DNA from: Gemmatimonadota bacterium
GTDB lineage: Bacteria > Gemmatimonadota > Gemmatimonadetes > Gemmatimonadales > Gemmatimonadaceae
DNA length: 64,000 bases
Direction of reading: 5' to 3'
NCBI GenBank assembly: GCA_016719105.1
Contig: JADKAQ010000046.1
Coordinates: 824,247-888,246 of the forward strand
The notes under the pieces were generated by a model, which was not told the origin of the DNA, made no database searches, and saw nothing but the letters and a program-made list of their open reading frames with translations. Of this stretch, positions 44,508 to 56,933 are shown one piece after another. How positions within the stretch are numbered: position 1 is the first letter of the stretch; each line of letters begins with the position of its first letter. A program made the position numbers and the translations under genes.

Positions 44508-45572
44508 ATGAGGGAATCGCTCCTCTACCAGGTCTCGTATTATCTGGTCTACCTCGAGCTCACGCTCACCATCGTCTTCACCGTCGCCCTGGCCATCAGC
44601 GCCGGGCTGGCGCGCTGGCGGCGGGCGCGGCACGAGGCGCGCAGCCACTCCGGGCGTGAGGTGCTGGCACGCGCCATCGCCGAAGGGACCGACGACCACG
44701 CCGGAATTGCGACCTTCGCCCGGCTCCCATGGACGGTGCAGCAGGAGCTGGTGCACGAATTCGGGGAGGCGCTCACGGGCAGCGGGCGCGAGCGCCTGCG
44801 GCACCTCGGCGAGCTCGCGGGAATCACGCGACGCGCCGAAACGATGTGCGGGAGTCCGTGGTGGTGGAATCGCCTCGCCGGTGCACGCGTGCTCACCGCG
44901 CTCGATCACGACACGCCGGCCATGCGCGCGCTGCTGCGCGACCGCAGCGCCCACGTGCGCGCGCAGGCCTTCGTGTGGGCCGCCGGCCGCGTGGACGAAG
45001 CGGTGATCGACGAACTCGTCTCGCGCCTGGCCGACCCCGAGCGGCTCTGCCGCTTCACCGTGCAGGACTCGCTGCTGCGATTGGGGCGACCGGCCGCGCG
45101 CGCGGTGCGACGCTTCCTCTCCGATCCTCATCGTCCGGGGCTGATCGATGCCCTGTCCGTCGCCCGCGGACTGGGGCAGCCGGAGCTGCTCGACCCCGCG
45201 CTCGCCCTCGCCCAGCACCCCAACGACGAGGTGCGCGCGCGCGCGTCTGCCGTCCTCGGCGTGCTGGGTGGTGAGAAGGCCGTCGAGGCGCTGACCGCAC
45301 GGCTGGACGACACGGCGCCGCAAGTGCGCGCCGCCGCCGCCCGCGCGTTAGGCGAGCTGGGGGCCTGGACCACCTGCTCGGCGCTCCTGCGGTTGTTGGG
45401 CGACACGAGCTGGCCAGTGCGACGCGAGAGCGCGCTCGCGCTGCGGCGCATGGGCGGGGCCGGGTTGCTGACGTTGCGGCGCGCCCTCAATGCCACGAAC
45501 CCCTTTGCCGCCGACATGGCGCGGCAGGTGCTCGACCTTCCGGAGAGTGTCTACCTGCAGGTGACGGCGTGA
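44508..45572 (+). CDS. Membrane-anchored HEAT-repeat protein
   Basis: 354 residues. One transmembrane helix at about 13-35 (LTLTIVFTVALAISAGLA) is followed by about seven HEAT-type helical repeats (AMRALLRDRSAHVRAQAFVW, VRARASAVLGVLGGEKAVEA, VRAAAARALGELGAW, VRRESALALRRMGGAG). This is a scaffold for protein contacts on the cytoplasmic side. It lies in one operon between the degenerate regulator and the glycosyltransferase, whose start overlaps it by GTGA, so a role in assembling or gating the synthase is likely. Confidence 0.88.
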   Translation: MRESLLYQVSYYLVYLELTLTIVFTVALAISAGLARWRRARHEARSHSGREVLARAIAEGTDDHAGIATFARLPWTVQQELVHEFGEALTGSGRERLRHLGELAGITRRAETMCGSPWWWNRLAGARVLTALDHDTPAMRALLRDRSAHVRAQAFVWAAGRVDEAVIDELVSRLADPERLCRFTVQDSLLRLGRPAARAVRRFLSDPHRPGLIDALSVARGLGQPELLDPALALAQHPNDEVRARASAVLGVLGGEKAVEALTARLDDTAPQVRAAAARALGELGAWTTCSALLRLLGDTSWPVRRESALALRRMGGAGLLTLRRALNATNPFAADMARQVLDLPESVYLQVTA

Positions 45573-47083
45573 ACGTCGCGACCGTGGTCTCGGTGCTGGC
45601 GTCGGCGCTCGCGGGGCTCGACTTCGCGATCCTTCTGTACTTCATCGCCATCAACACGGCGTACATCACGCTGGTCACCTGCGCCACGTGGGAGCTGGTG
45701 CTCCACGTCCTGCGCATCCGGGGCGAGAGCCGGTCGCGCATCATGGGGTCGGCGGTGACGCCGAGCATCAGCATCCTCGCCCCGGCCTACAACGAAGAAG
45801 CGACGATCGCCGAGAGCGTGACCGCGCTCCTGGCGCTGCACTACGCCAACGTGGAGCTGGTCGTCATCAACGATGGCTCGCCCGACACCACGCTCGACGT
45901 GCTCAAGGGGCGCTTCGACCTGGTGCCGATCCACACCATCGTGTGGAAGCGCATCGACACCAAGCCGGTGCGCGGGCTGTATCGCTCGCGCTCGCACCCC
46001 AACCTGCTGGTGGTGGACAAGGTGAATGGCGGCAAGGCCGACGCGCTCAACGTCGGGCTCAATCTGGCCACCGGCGACCTGGTCTGCGTCATCGACGCCG
46101 ATACCATCGTCGACGCCGACGCGCTGCAGCGGCTGGCGCGCCCGTTCCTGAGCCACCACGACGTGCTGGCAGCTGGCGGGACCATCCGCATCGCCAACGG
46201 TTCGACCATCGCCACCGGGCGCGTGACCGAACCGCGAGCCCCGCGCACCTTCGTGGCCGGCGTGCAGGTGGTCGAGTATTTCCGCGCCTTCATGTTCGGC
46301 CGCCTGGGGTGGAACCAGATCGGCGGCAACCTGATCATCTCGGGTGCGTTCGGGCTCTTCCGGCGCGACGCCGTGATTGCGGCTGGCGGCTACACCCACG
46401 ACACCGTGGGCGAGGACATGGAACTCGTCCTCAAGCTCCGGCGCCAGGCGTACGAGGCCAAGCGCCCGCACCGCGTGCTCTTCGTGCCGGACGCCGTCGC
46501 CTGGACCGAGTGCCCCGAGTCGCTGCGCGTGCTGGGGCGGCAGCGCGATCGCTGGCACCGCGGGCTCTCCGACGTGCTCTGGCGACACCGGACGATGTGC
46601 TTCAACCCGCGCTACGGCGTCGTCGGGCTCTGGTGCTACCCGTACTTCGTCTTCGTCGAACTGCTCGCCCCCGTCGTCGAGCTGCTCGGCTGGATCGGGC
46701 TCGCGCTGGGCGTCGCGCTCGGGCTCCTCAACGCGTCGTTCGCCGTGCTCTTCTTCCTCATGGCGTATGGCATTGGCGCGGTGCTGAGCATGTACGCGCT
46801 GTTGCTCGAGGAGTGGAGCTTTCCGCGCTACACGCACTTCTCTGATCGTGTGCGGCTGGTCTGGTACCTGGTGCTGGAGTCGTTCGGGTACCGGCAGCTC
46901 ACCGTCATCTGGCGCCTGCGCGGGCTGTGGAAGTTCCTGCGCGGGCGCACCGACTGGGGGCGTATGGAGCGGCGTGGCTTTGCCAAGGTGCCGGCGGTTG
47001 CGGCGGGCGCCCCTGCCGCCGCTGGTACCGCCGCCGCTGCCAGCGGCGACACCAACCCTCGACAGACCTCGGCGGTCGCCTGA
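45569..47083 (+). CDS. Processive family 2 glycosyltransferase, membrane-bound (PgaC/BcsA-like)
   Basis: 504 residues from a GTG coupled by GTGA to the HEAT gene. An N-terminal membrane helix (about 10-45), a GT2 domain with ILAPAYNEEATI, VINDGSPD, VIDADT, the TVGEDMEL acid, and the processive motif QRDRW; then three or four C-terminal membrane helices (about 355-420). The Ala-rich tail is low complexity. This is the layout of synthases that polymerise and extrude a beta-linked exopolysaccharide. The product is unknown (poly-GlcNAc, cellulose-like or other). Confidence 0.9.
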   Translation: MNVATVVSVLASALAGLDFAILLYFIAINTAYITLVTCATWELVLHVLRIRGESRSRIMGSAVTPSISILAPAYNEEATIAESVTALLALHYANVELVVINDGSPDTTLDVLKGRFDLVPIHTIVWKRIDTKPVRGLYRSRSHPNLLVVDKVNGGKADALNVGLNLATGDLVCVIDADTIVDADALQRLARPFLSHHDVLAAGGTIRIANGSTIATGRVTEPRAPRTFVAGVQVVEYFRAFMFGRLGWNQIGGNLIISGAFGLFRRDAVIAAGGYTHDTVGEDMELVLKLRRQAYEAKRPHRVLFVPDAVAWTECPESLRVLGRQRDRWHRGLSDVLWRHRTMCFNPRYGVVGLWCYPYFVFVELLAPVVELLGWIGLALGVALGLLNASFAVLFFLMAYGIGAVLSMYALLLEEWSFPRYTHFSDRVRLVWYLVLESFGYRQLTVIWRLRGLWKFLRGRTDWGRMERRGFAKVPAVAAGAPAAAGTAAAASGDTNPRQTSAVA

Positions 47084-47093
47084 GGCCCTCATC

Positions 47094-47879
47094 ATGACGC
47101 ACATGTCCCCATCCGCTCGCTTCGGCGCCCTCGCGCTCTCGCTGCTGCTCCCTCGTGTCGCCGTCGTCGCGCAGGGGGCGTCGACCCGCATCGCCACCGT
47201 CGAGGTCCGGGCCGGCCGCGACGCGCTGAGCGAGGGGATCTCCCCATGGCAGGATCAGGGGGTCACGCTCGGGCTGCGCGCCTCGACGCGCACCGGGGTG
47301 TCGGTGACCGCCGAGCGCATGGAGCGCTTCGGGTTGGATGACCAGCGCCTGCAAGGGGAGCTGTCCTTCGCGTTAGGCAGGCGCCTCACGCTCGGGCTCG
47401 AGGGCGAGGTCAGCACCACGCACCAGGTCGTGGCGAAGGATGGCGGGGCGGCGCAGCTGCACCTGTCGCTCCCCGGCGGCTGGGGGGTGACGGCGCGCGG
47501 CAGCATGCGACGTTACACCGCGGTGGAGGTGCAGGGGGCGTCGTTCTCGCTGGAGCGGTACTGGGGGAACTTCCTCGCGTCGTACAGCGCGGCGCCGGTG
47601 CGCCTGGCCGATGCGCCGGTCGTGACTACCCACAGCGCGCGCCTCAGTCGCTTCTTTGGCGCACGGGGGTCGGTCACCGTGATGGGGGCGTCGGGCAAGG
47701 AGGTCGAGGCGCTGGCAGCGGCCGGGCCGCTCGTGGCGGCGGTACGCGCGGCGGGGGCGTGGGGGGTGATTCCTGTGGCGCCGCACCTGGCGCTCACGTG
47801 GGGGGCCGATGTCACGCGCTACGAGGGGCTGTTCACCCGGCGGCACGTGTCGCTCGGGGCGCGGGTGTCGTCGCGGTGA
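47094..47879 (+). CDS. YaiO-family outer-membrane beta-barrel protein
   Basis: 261 residues with a signal peptide (LALSLLLPRVAVVAQG). The mature chain is alternating beta-strands such as VTLGLRASTRTGVSVTAERM, LTLGLEGEVSTTHQVV and FLASYSAAPVRLAD, ending in an aromatic/Arg C-terminus. The pattern and length match YaiO-type barrels. It starts 10 bp after the glycosyltransferase stop, so the operon supplies a synthase and an outer-membrane component for an exported polysaccharide. Confidence 0.75.
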   Translation: MTHMSPSARFGALALSLLLPRVAVVAQGASTRIATVEVRAGRDALSEGISPWQDQGVTLGLRASTRTGVSVTAERMERFGLDDQRLQGELSFALGRRLTLGLEGEVSTTHQVVAKDGGAAQLHLSLPGGWGVTARGSMRRYTAVEVQGASFSLERYWGNFLASYSAAPVRLADAPVVTTHSARLSRFFGARGSVTVMGASGKEVEALAAAGPLVAAVRAAGAWGVIPVAPHLALTWGADVTRYEGLFTRRHVSLGARVSSR

Positions 47880-47989
47880 CCGGTCGACTGACCGTCAGTT
47901 GCATCGACGCGCGGTGACCGCGTCCTCAACGCCATCGCCCCACTGAGCGCCGGTGGGCGGCGCGTCGTCGACCACGGGCGAGTCGACGT

Positions 47990-48301
47990 CTATTCCAGCC
48001 AGACCTCGACCTTCCGGTTGGGTTCGTCGAGCGAGAAGATCGGTCGCGGGTAGAGCTCTCCTTGCTCCTGCAGGTCGACCATGATCGCGTCGACGGGGAT
48101 GTCTTCGGCACGGACTTTCTCGACCACGTCGTCGGGCATCAGCTCGATGAGCCAGCGCGCGCTCTGGGCCGGGAGGGCGACGCTCACGCGTTCTTCGCCG
48201 TCGCGCGTGACGCGGACCATGAGATTCTTGGCGGGTTCGCCCGGGGCGGCGGGTTTGGAGCCGAAGAGTCCGCGAACCCAGGTGTAGGGACAGCCGGCCA
48301 T
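47990..48301 (-). CDS. Small hypothetical protein
   Basis: 103 residues from the ATG at 48301 (a GTG at 48313 is in frame). It opens MAGCPYTWVRGLFG, then a compact acidic domain at about 30-103 (MVRVTRDGEERVSVALPAQS, LIELMPDDVVEKV) and ends in RKVEVWLE. Codon use and length suggest a real gene. The C-terminal part resembles small regulatory domains placed after short sensor or anti-sigma-like proteins, but I assign no family. Its leader carries a perfect 10-bp hairpin at 48336-48362. Confidence 0.6.
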   Translation of the reverse strand: MAGCPYTWVRGLFGSKPAAPGEPAKNLMVRVTRDGEERVSVALPAQSARWLIELMPDDVVEKVRAEDIPVDAIMVDLQEQGELYPRPIFSLDEPNRKVEVWLE

Positions 48302-48918
48302 GGATGCCTGCACATGAGGGGTGAAACGTGCCGATGGGTGGGGGCGTGCGAGGCCCCCACCCTGGGAGTATCGGCAGCGGCTGGGAATGCTCTCTCGTCA
48401 TCGCCGAGGTCAGGCGGCTATCACCTCCGGCGTTGGAGGGGTGATTCCGATCGCAACCCATACAAGTTGTGTCCCATTCACCGTCCACCTCGCTGCGCAC
48501 AGGTTGCTGCGCACGGAAGGCAGGGCACGTGCCAGTGAAGGCAGGTCCGCAAGTCATTGCAGCTGATGGACTTTGTTCAGGCGCAGTCGCCGCCCAACGT
48601 GCGGCGACGAACGGGGGCGAACTCGGGGCGGACGTTCGCGAACTGGGCGCGCCGCCGGCGATGACCCCTCGCCTATGCGGGTTGCGCGCGAGACCGATTC
48701 CAGCGAGCACACGGCGCGCCGGATCCCGCGCCAGCGCCGCTCGCCGGGCCGCGATTACACGGGCAAAGCTCGCGCTAGCACGGTGAAGCGGCACTTCTCA
48801 TGTTCGGAGCTGGGCAGAGAAGGGGGGGGCCAGATCCAACGAGAGGCTGCCGCGTTGGCTCTGACCCCGGCTGTGACCCCGGCTCACCCCTGCTCACGGC
48901 ACCGCTAGATTTCATCGC
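48302..48918. other. Intergenic region, 617 bp, no supported gene; composition shift
   Basis: A long stretch without convincing reading frames, between the small minus-strand gene and the nucleotidyltransferase pair. Parts (about 48410-48580) are noticeably less G+C-rich than the surroundings. It contains the hairpin at 48336-48362, the run of eight G near 48822-48830, and short direct repeats such as GGCAGG. It looks like an insertion-prone or decayed accessory segment, but no mobile element is recognisable. Confidence 0.5.
48336..48362. promoter_or_regulatory. Perfect 10-bp hairpin in the leader of the small minus-strand gene
   Basis: GGGTGGGGGC (48336-48345) pairs exactly with GCCCCCACCC (48353-48362) around a 7-base loop. 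On the minus strand it lies 35 bp upstream of the ATG at 48301. It could be a terminator for transcripts reading rightward, or a structured leader. There is no U-tract on either side. Confidence 0.45.
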
Positions 48919-49113
48919 ATGGAGCGCCGTATCGAGATCTTTCCCACTCACGCCGCCGCCGCCGCCGCGGACCGTCAGGCGTGGGCCGCCCTCTCGCCCC
49001 AGGAGCGTCTCGATCGCGCCTTGGAGCTACACGCTCGCTACCGGGAGGCCTTTGGTGAAGCTGGACAAGGACTTGCTCGAGTTACTCGCGTTGTTGCGTT
49101 CACACGGCGCTGA
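48919..49113 (+). CDS. Small protein paired with a nucleotidyltransferase (toxin-antitoxin-like)
   Basis: 64 residues, MERRIEIFPTH...LSPQERLDRALELHARYREAF. This SPQERLDxALELxxRYREAxGE pattern occurs in short proteins encoded immediately before small nucleotidyltransferases. Its last ~20 codons overlap the next gene in another frame (59 bp). No domain function is known to me. The overlap implies joint translation, as in two-gene toxin-antitoxin units. Confidence 0.6.
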   Translation: MERRIEIFPTHAAAAAADRQAWAALSPQERLDRALELHARYREAFGEAGQGLARVTRVVAFTRR

Positions 49114-49504
49114 GTTTCTCGTGGTCGGCGGGCACGCCGTCGCGTTTCACGGGCGTCCCAGGCTCACGGAAGATCTGGACCTCTTCGTGCGACCGGACCG
49201 CGCCAACGGCATCCGCATTGTGGCGGCTTTGCGCGAGTTCGGCTTCGCTGAACTCGCCCTCGAGGCGTCGGACTTCGAGGCGGACGACCGGGTCATTCAG
49301 TTGGGGCGATCGCCCAACCGCGTGGACCTGCTGACTAGGCTCTACGGCGTCGAATTCGCCGAGGCCTGGACACGACGCGTGGCAGCATCGCTGGACGGTG
49401 AACCCGTGTGGATGATCTCCCGGGAAGACCTCATCAGGAACAAGCGCGCGACAGACCGGACCCAGGATCGAGCGGACGCCGAGTTTCTCGAGGACCAGAC
49501 TTAG
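49055..49504 (+). CDS. Small nucleotidyltransferase (MNT/AbiEii-like superfamily)
   Basis: 149 residues from the GTG at 49055; an upstream extension of the frame is Pro/Arg-rich and unlikely. The minimal nucleotidyltransferase core is clear: VVGGHAVAFHGRPRLTEDLDLFV, with the GG and the two Asp of the metal site, then VDLLTRLYGVEF with the third acidic position, and DLIRNKRATDRTQDRADAEFL, a C-terminal signature of this group. Such proteins pair with a short partner in toxin-antitoxin-like or phage-defence units. It lies in a gene-poor patch of different composition, consistent with transfer. Confidence 0.8.
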   Translation: MKLDKDLLELLALLRSHGAEFLVVGGHAVAFHGRPRLTEDLDLFVRPDRANGIRIVAALREFGFAELALEASDFEADDRVIQLGRSPNRVDLLTRLYGVEFAEAWTRRVAASLDGEPVWMISREDLIRNKRATDRTQDRADAEFLEDQT

Positions 49505-49563
49505 CACAGTGCCCACCGCTCTACGTAACGTCCCGGACGTTCGGAAGGAGCGGTGCCTGTGTG

Positions 49564-50044
49564 CTACGTCCCGCCCCGCGCTTCGATGGTTTGCGACTCT
49601 CGCGCCTTCGCCGCCTCCGCGTCCGCCAGCCACCCGCGCCTGAGCTGCTCCACGGGGATGCTCGACTGGTACGGCTTGATGTCGAGAATCGGCGACCCGT
49701 CGAGCATGTCGACGCCGCGCACCCTGAGCGTCGCCCCGTCACGGCCCAGCAGTTCGACCACGGTGAGCCCGATGGGATTGGGGCGCAGCGGCATGCGCGT
49801 GGCGAAGACGCCGTGTGGCTTCCCATCGGCGCGCGCGCGACATGAGCTCGTACCCACTGATGCGATCAAAGACCCAGATCACATAGAGATGCGAGAAGCC
49901 CTCGATGTCGGTGAGCCCTGCCTCCAGCTCGGGGCGCAGGACGAGCGCCCCCTCGGTCGAGTGCTTTGCGCCAAGCCCCTTCGGCACCTGGTCCATGGTG
50001 ACAAAGGGGCTGCGCACGACCCCGATGGGATCGAAGGTGATCAT
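49564..50044 (-). pseudogene. TsaA/TrmO-like tRNA methyltransferase gene with a frameshift
   Basis: Frame one from the ATG at 50044 gives MITFDPIGVVRSPF...IEGFSHLYVIWVFDR...YELMSRAR. The rest is in another frame: ADGKPHGVFATRMPLRPNPIGL...LRVRGVDMLDGSPILDIKPY to the stop at 49564. Joined, they make a complete ~160-residue TsaA domain with the RPNPIG and LDGSPILDIKPY motifs of TrmO, the SAM-dependent N6-methylase of t6A37 in tRNA-Thr. The break is at about 49828-49839 inside a GC-dinucleotide run, consistent with loss of one dinucleotide or one extra base. It could be a sequencing error, a real pseudogene or a slippage switch. Confidence 0.8.
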
Positions 50045-50081
50045 AAGGGTGCCGTGTGCCGTTAGGCGTGCGCGGGGCGCG

Positions 50082-52509
50082 TCACGCCTCCTCGTTCGTC
50101 GCCTTGTTCTGCCACCCCGCCAGCTGCTTCCCCACCGGCAGCTCGCGCACGCGCACGCCCGTCGCCGCAAAGATCGCGTTGGCCAGCGCCCCGCCCGCAG
50201 GCGGCACCCCCGGCTCACCGATGCCCCCCGGAAGCCCCTCGCTCTCGACGAGGTGCACATCGACCACTCGCGGCGCTGCGCGCATGCGCGTGACCTGGTA
50301 GTCGCGGAAGTTGGACTGCACCACCTTCCCTCGGCAAACGAGATCTCGCTGTACAGCGTGTTGCTCATCGCCATGATCAGCGCCCCTCCATCTGTGACCG
50401 GGCACGATCGGGGTTGGCGACATACCCGGCGTCGACCGCGACGGTCGTCTTGGGCACCAGCACGGTCCCGTCAGGCAGCACCTCGACCTCCACCACCATC
50501 GCCACGTACGACAAGAAGCTGCGATGGACGGCGATGCCACGCCCCTTGCCGCGCGGGAGCTTGCCTCCCTTCCACCCGCTCTTGTCCATCGCCAGCTGCA
50601 CGACCTGGCGCGCGCGCGCACTGTCGAGCGGATGGTCGGTCCAGGTGGCGCCGTAGTTGCTGGCCGGCGCCACCAGCCCCGCCTTGGACAGGTCCACCTG
50701 CCGGTCGCCCCCGATGAGCTGCAACAGGAAGTCGCCCGAGTCCTGCTTGGCGGCGTGCGCCAATTCATCGACAAACGACCCGATGGCGAAGCCGTGATGG
50801 ATCGCGTTCACGCTGCGATACCAGCCGATGCGTGCCATGGCCACCGCGGGGCACGCCTCGACGCTCATGTTGGGGATGTCGAAGGGGATGTCACTCGCCC
50901 CGTTGGTCAGCTCATCGGCGCTGGGCCCGGGGACGTTGGGCGCAAAGACCGAGGCGATGGCCGGGTACGCCGAGCGGTGCAGCCAGGCGCTGACCTTGCC
51001 ACTGGCATCGAGCGCCGCCTCCAGGCGATGCGCGGCAACGCTGTGATAGTACGAGTGCTGCAGGTCGTCCTCGCGCGTCCACTGCACGCGCACCGGGGCG
51101 CCGACGGCGCGCGCCAGGAAGGCCGCCTCACAGATGAAGTCGGGCTTGCTCTTTCGTCCGAAGCCGCCGCCTAACAACGTCACGTGCACGGTCACGTTGG
51201 CCAGGTCGACCTTGAGGAACTCGGCGATCGCCTTGCGCGCATCCATGGGCGACTGCGTGCAGGCCCAGGCCTCGACCTTCCCCCCGTCAACCCTGGCAAT
51301 CGCCGCCACCGGCTCCATCTGGGCGTGCGAGAGGTGCGGCACGTAGTACTCGGCCGCGAGCTTGCGGCTGGCGGAGGCGAGCGCAGCGGCCGCGTTGCCG
51401 TTGGTGCGCCCGGCATCGCCGGGCTTCCGCACCGACGCCTCGAGCGTCGCCTTGTACGTCGTGCTGTCGTAGGCGGCGTTGGCGCCGTGGTCCCAGGTGA
51501 CCTTGAGCGCCTCGCGCCCCTTGATGGCGGCCCACGTGTTCTTGGCGATCACCGCCACGCCGCCTAACGGCATGTACGCCCCGGGGATCGGCGTCTCGGG
51601 GATGCGGACGACCTTCTCGACCCCGGGCACCTTGAGCGCGGCGCTGTCGTCCACGCTCGAGACCTTCCCTCCCCACACCGGCGGGCGGGCGATCACGGCG
51701 ACCTTCATTCCCGGGAGGATCACATCGGCGCCGTACACCGCCTTCCCCGTCGTCATGGGGACGAGGTCGATCGACGGCATCTGCTTCCCCTGCCACCGGC
51801 GCTCGGTCGGCTTCTTGATCCGGACGCGCTCCTTGGCCGGCATCGGGAGGGCACGCGCAGTGGCCACCAGGGCGCCAAAGGGCTTGGTGCGCCCGCTCGC
51901 CGAGTGCACCACCACCCCGTTCTTCGCCTGCACCTCGCTCGCGCTCACCCCCCACTCCTTGGCGGCGGCGTCCTCGAGCAGGGCGCGCACGCTCGACCCC
52001 GCCTCGCGGTACTTCACCAGGAAGTCGCGGATCGACGTCGAGCCGTCGGTGTTCTGGCTCCCGTACTTGGGCTCATCGCCTAACGCCTGCTCCACTCGGC
52101 ATTTTGCCCAGTCGGCCTCCATCTCGTCGGCGATGATCATCGGCATCGTCGTGCGAATCCCCTGCCCCATCTCCGAACGATGGCAGACGATGGTGATGAT
52201 CCCGTCCTCGGCCAATCGGATGTACGCGTGCGCCTCCCACGGCTCGGCGGCGCTCGTGCCGGCCAGCACACGCTCGGCGGCCTCCAAGCGGCGAATGCCG
52301 AAGGGGCCGGCGGCAAAGAGCAGCCCCCCCACGCCCAGGAGCTTCACCAGGTCGCGGCGGCCGGTGTCGACCGGCGATGCGTCGCCAGAGGCAACGGACG
52401 CCGCCGAGTCACGGGACGCGTCCATCGCCGGCGCCTGCTCCTCGCTGGCGCGCTCCGCGGGCGAGGGTTCCGACGCCGACATCCACGGCAGGTAGTCGCG
52501 CGCGCTCAT
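50082..52509 (-). pseudogene. Molybdo-hydroxylase large subunit (isoquinoline 1-oxidoreductase beta-like), two frameshifts near the C-terminus
   Basis: The ATG at 52509 overlaps the small-subunit stop (ATGA). A Tat-like signal is present (TGRRDLVKLLGVGGLLFAAG). The main frame (to the stop at 50377) carries the molybdopterin domains: HRSEMGQGIRTTMPMI, LSHAQMEPVAA and GGGFGRKSKPDFI. The C-terminus continues in two other frames: ALIMAMSNTLYSEISFAEG, then VVQSNFRDYQVTRM...GGIGEPGVPPAGGALANA with the catalytic Glu, to the stop at 50082. Each break is cured by one extra base in a C-run (50383-50386 and 50328-50330). The restored length is about 809 aa. With the small subunit it would hydroxylate an N-heterocycle or aldehyde in the periplasm. 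Confidence 0.85.
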
Positions 52510-52972
52510 GACCGCTTCTCCGCGGCCGCCTTGATGGCCGCCCGAATGCGTGGATAGGTGCCGCAGCGGCAGATGTGCCCGTTCATCGCCGCATCGATGT
52601 CGGCGTCCGAGGGATTCGGATTGCCCTTGAGCAGGTTCACGGCCTGCATGATCTGCCCGCTCTGGCAGAAGCCACACTGCGGCACGTCGATCTCGCGCCA
52701 CGCCACCTGCACCGGGTGCTCACCCGCCGGGTGCAACCCCTCGATGGTGGTGACGTCGGCGCCGCCCAGCGACTGCATGCGCCGCTGGCAGGCGCGCGCG
52801 GGGCCCCGTTGACGTGCACCGTGCAGGCGCCGCACTGGGCGATGCCGCAACCGAACTTGGTCCCGGTGAGCTGCAACTCGTCCCGAAGGAACCAGAGCAG
52901 CGGCATGGTGGGATCGCCGTCGAACGTACGGCGGGTGCCGTTGACGGTGAGCGTGATGGGGGCGGTACTCAT
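52506..52972 (-). pseudogene. Molybdo-hydroxylase 2Fe-2S small subunit, one frameshift
   Basis: From the ATG at 52972: ITLTVNGTRRTFDGD, then the plant-type 2Fe-2S site GTKFGCGIAQCGACTVHVNG. The frame then breaks at GGGGCCCC (52800-52807) and continues as ARACQRRMQSLGGADV...PQCGFCQSGQIM and HICRCGTYPRIRAAI to the stop at 52506. One inserted base restores a 155-residue subunit with both 2Fe-2S clusters intact. It is coupled by ATGA to the large subunit, which is broken in the same style. Confidence 0.85.
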
Positions 52973-53119
52973 GGAGACTCCCGATGAAGTCGCGACGTGC
53001 GGCCAGAGGATGCAGACAGAATGGCCTCCGGAATCGATCGACGCGAGGGGGGCGACCGCGCCCCCACGCGCCCCCACGCGCCCCGGTTCGAGGGACGACG
53101 TCGCGTCGGACGGTGCCCC

Positions 53120-56635
<3,516 letters not shown>

Positions 56636-56933
56636 AGGGGCGGCGCGAGGGGAACCTGTAAAGCTACCGACGTCATGGGGCAAACGGGACACGTCGCGAG
56701 GGCCGATTTCGACAAAGCCCGTCCAAAGTGCCCCGAAATCCCGAATTGCCCCGCGAGCTCCGGTCCGATCTGGTGGTACTGCCGATGTCGGCACTCATGG
56801 GGCCCTGCGGTTCACTCAAACCAGCCGCTTACGCTTCGTCCCAGCCGACTGGCACATCTCCCCCCTCCCTCCCGTACGTTGTGCACTTGCCCCCCTCCCC
56901 CGCCCTGGGGGAGGAGGTGGCCGTAGCCAACGA

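Noticed and set aside
48560..48680. Possible integron attC site (GCCCAAC near 48589; GTTAGGC elsewhere equals the attC core GTTRRRY).
   Set aside because: No matching core pair with the expected inverted spacing, no integrase, and the GTTAGGC copies are scattered singly through ordinary genes.
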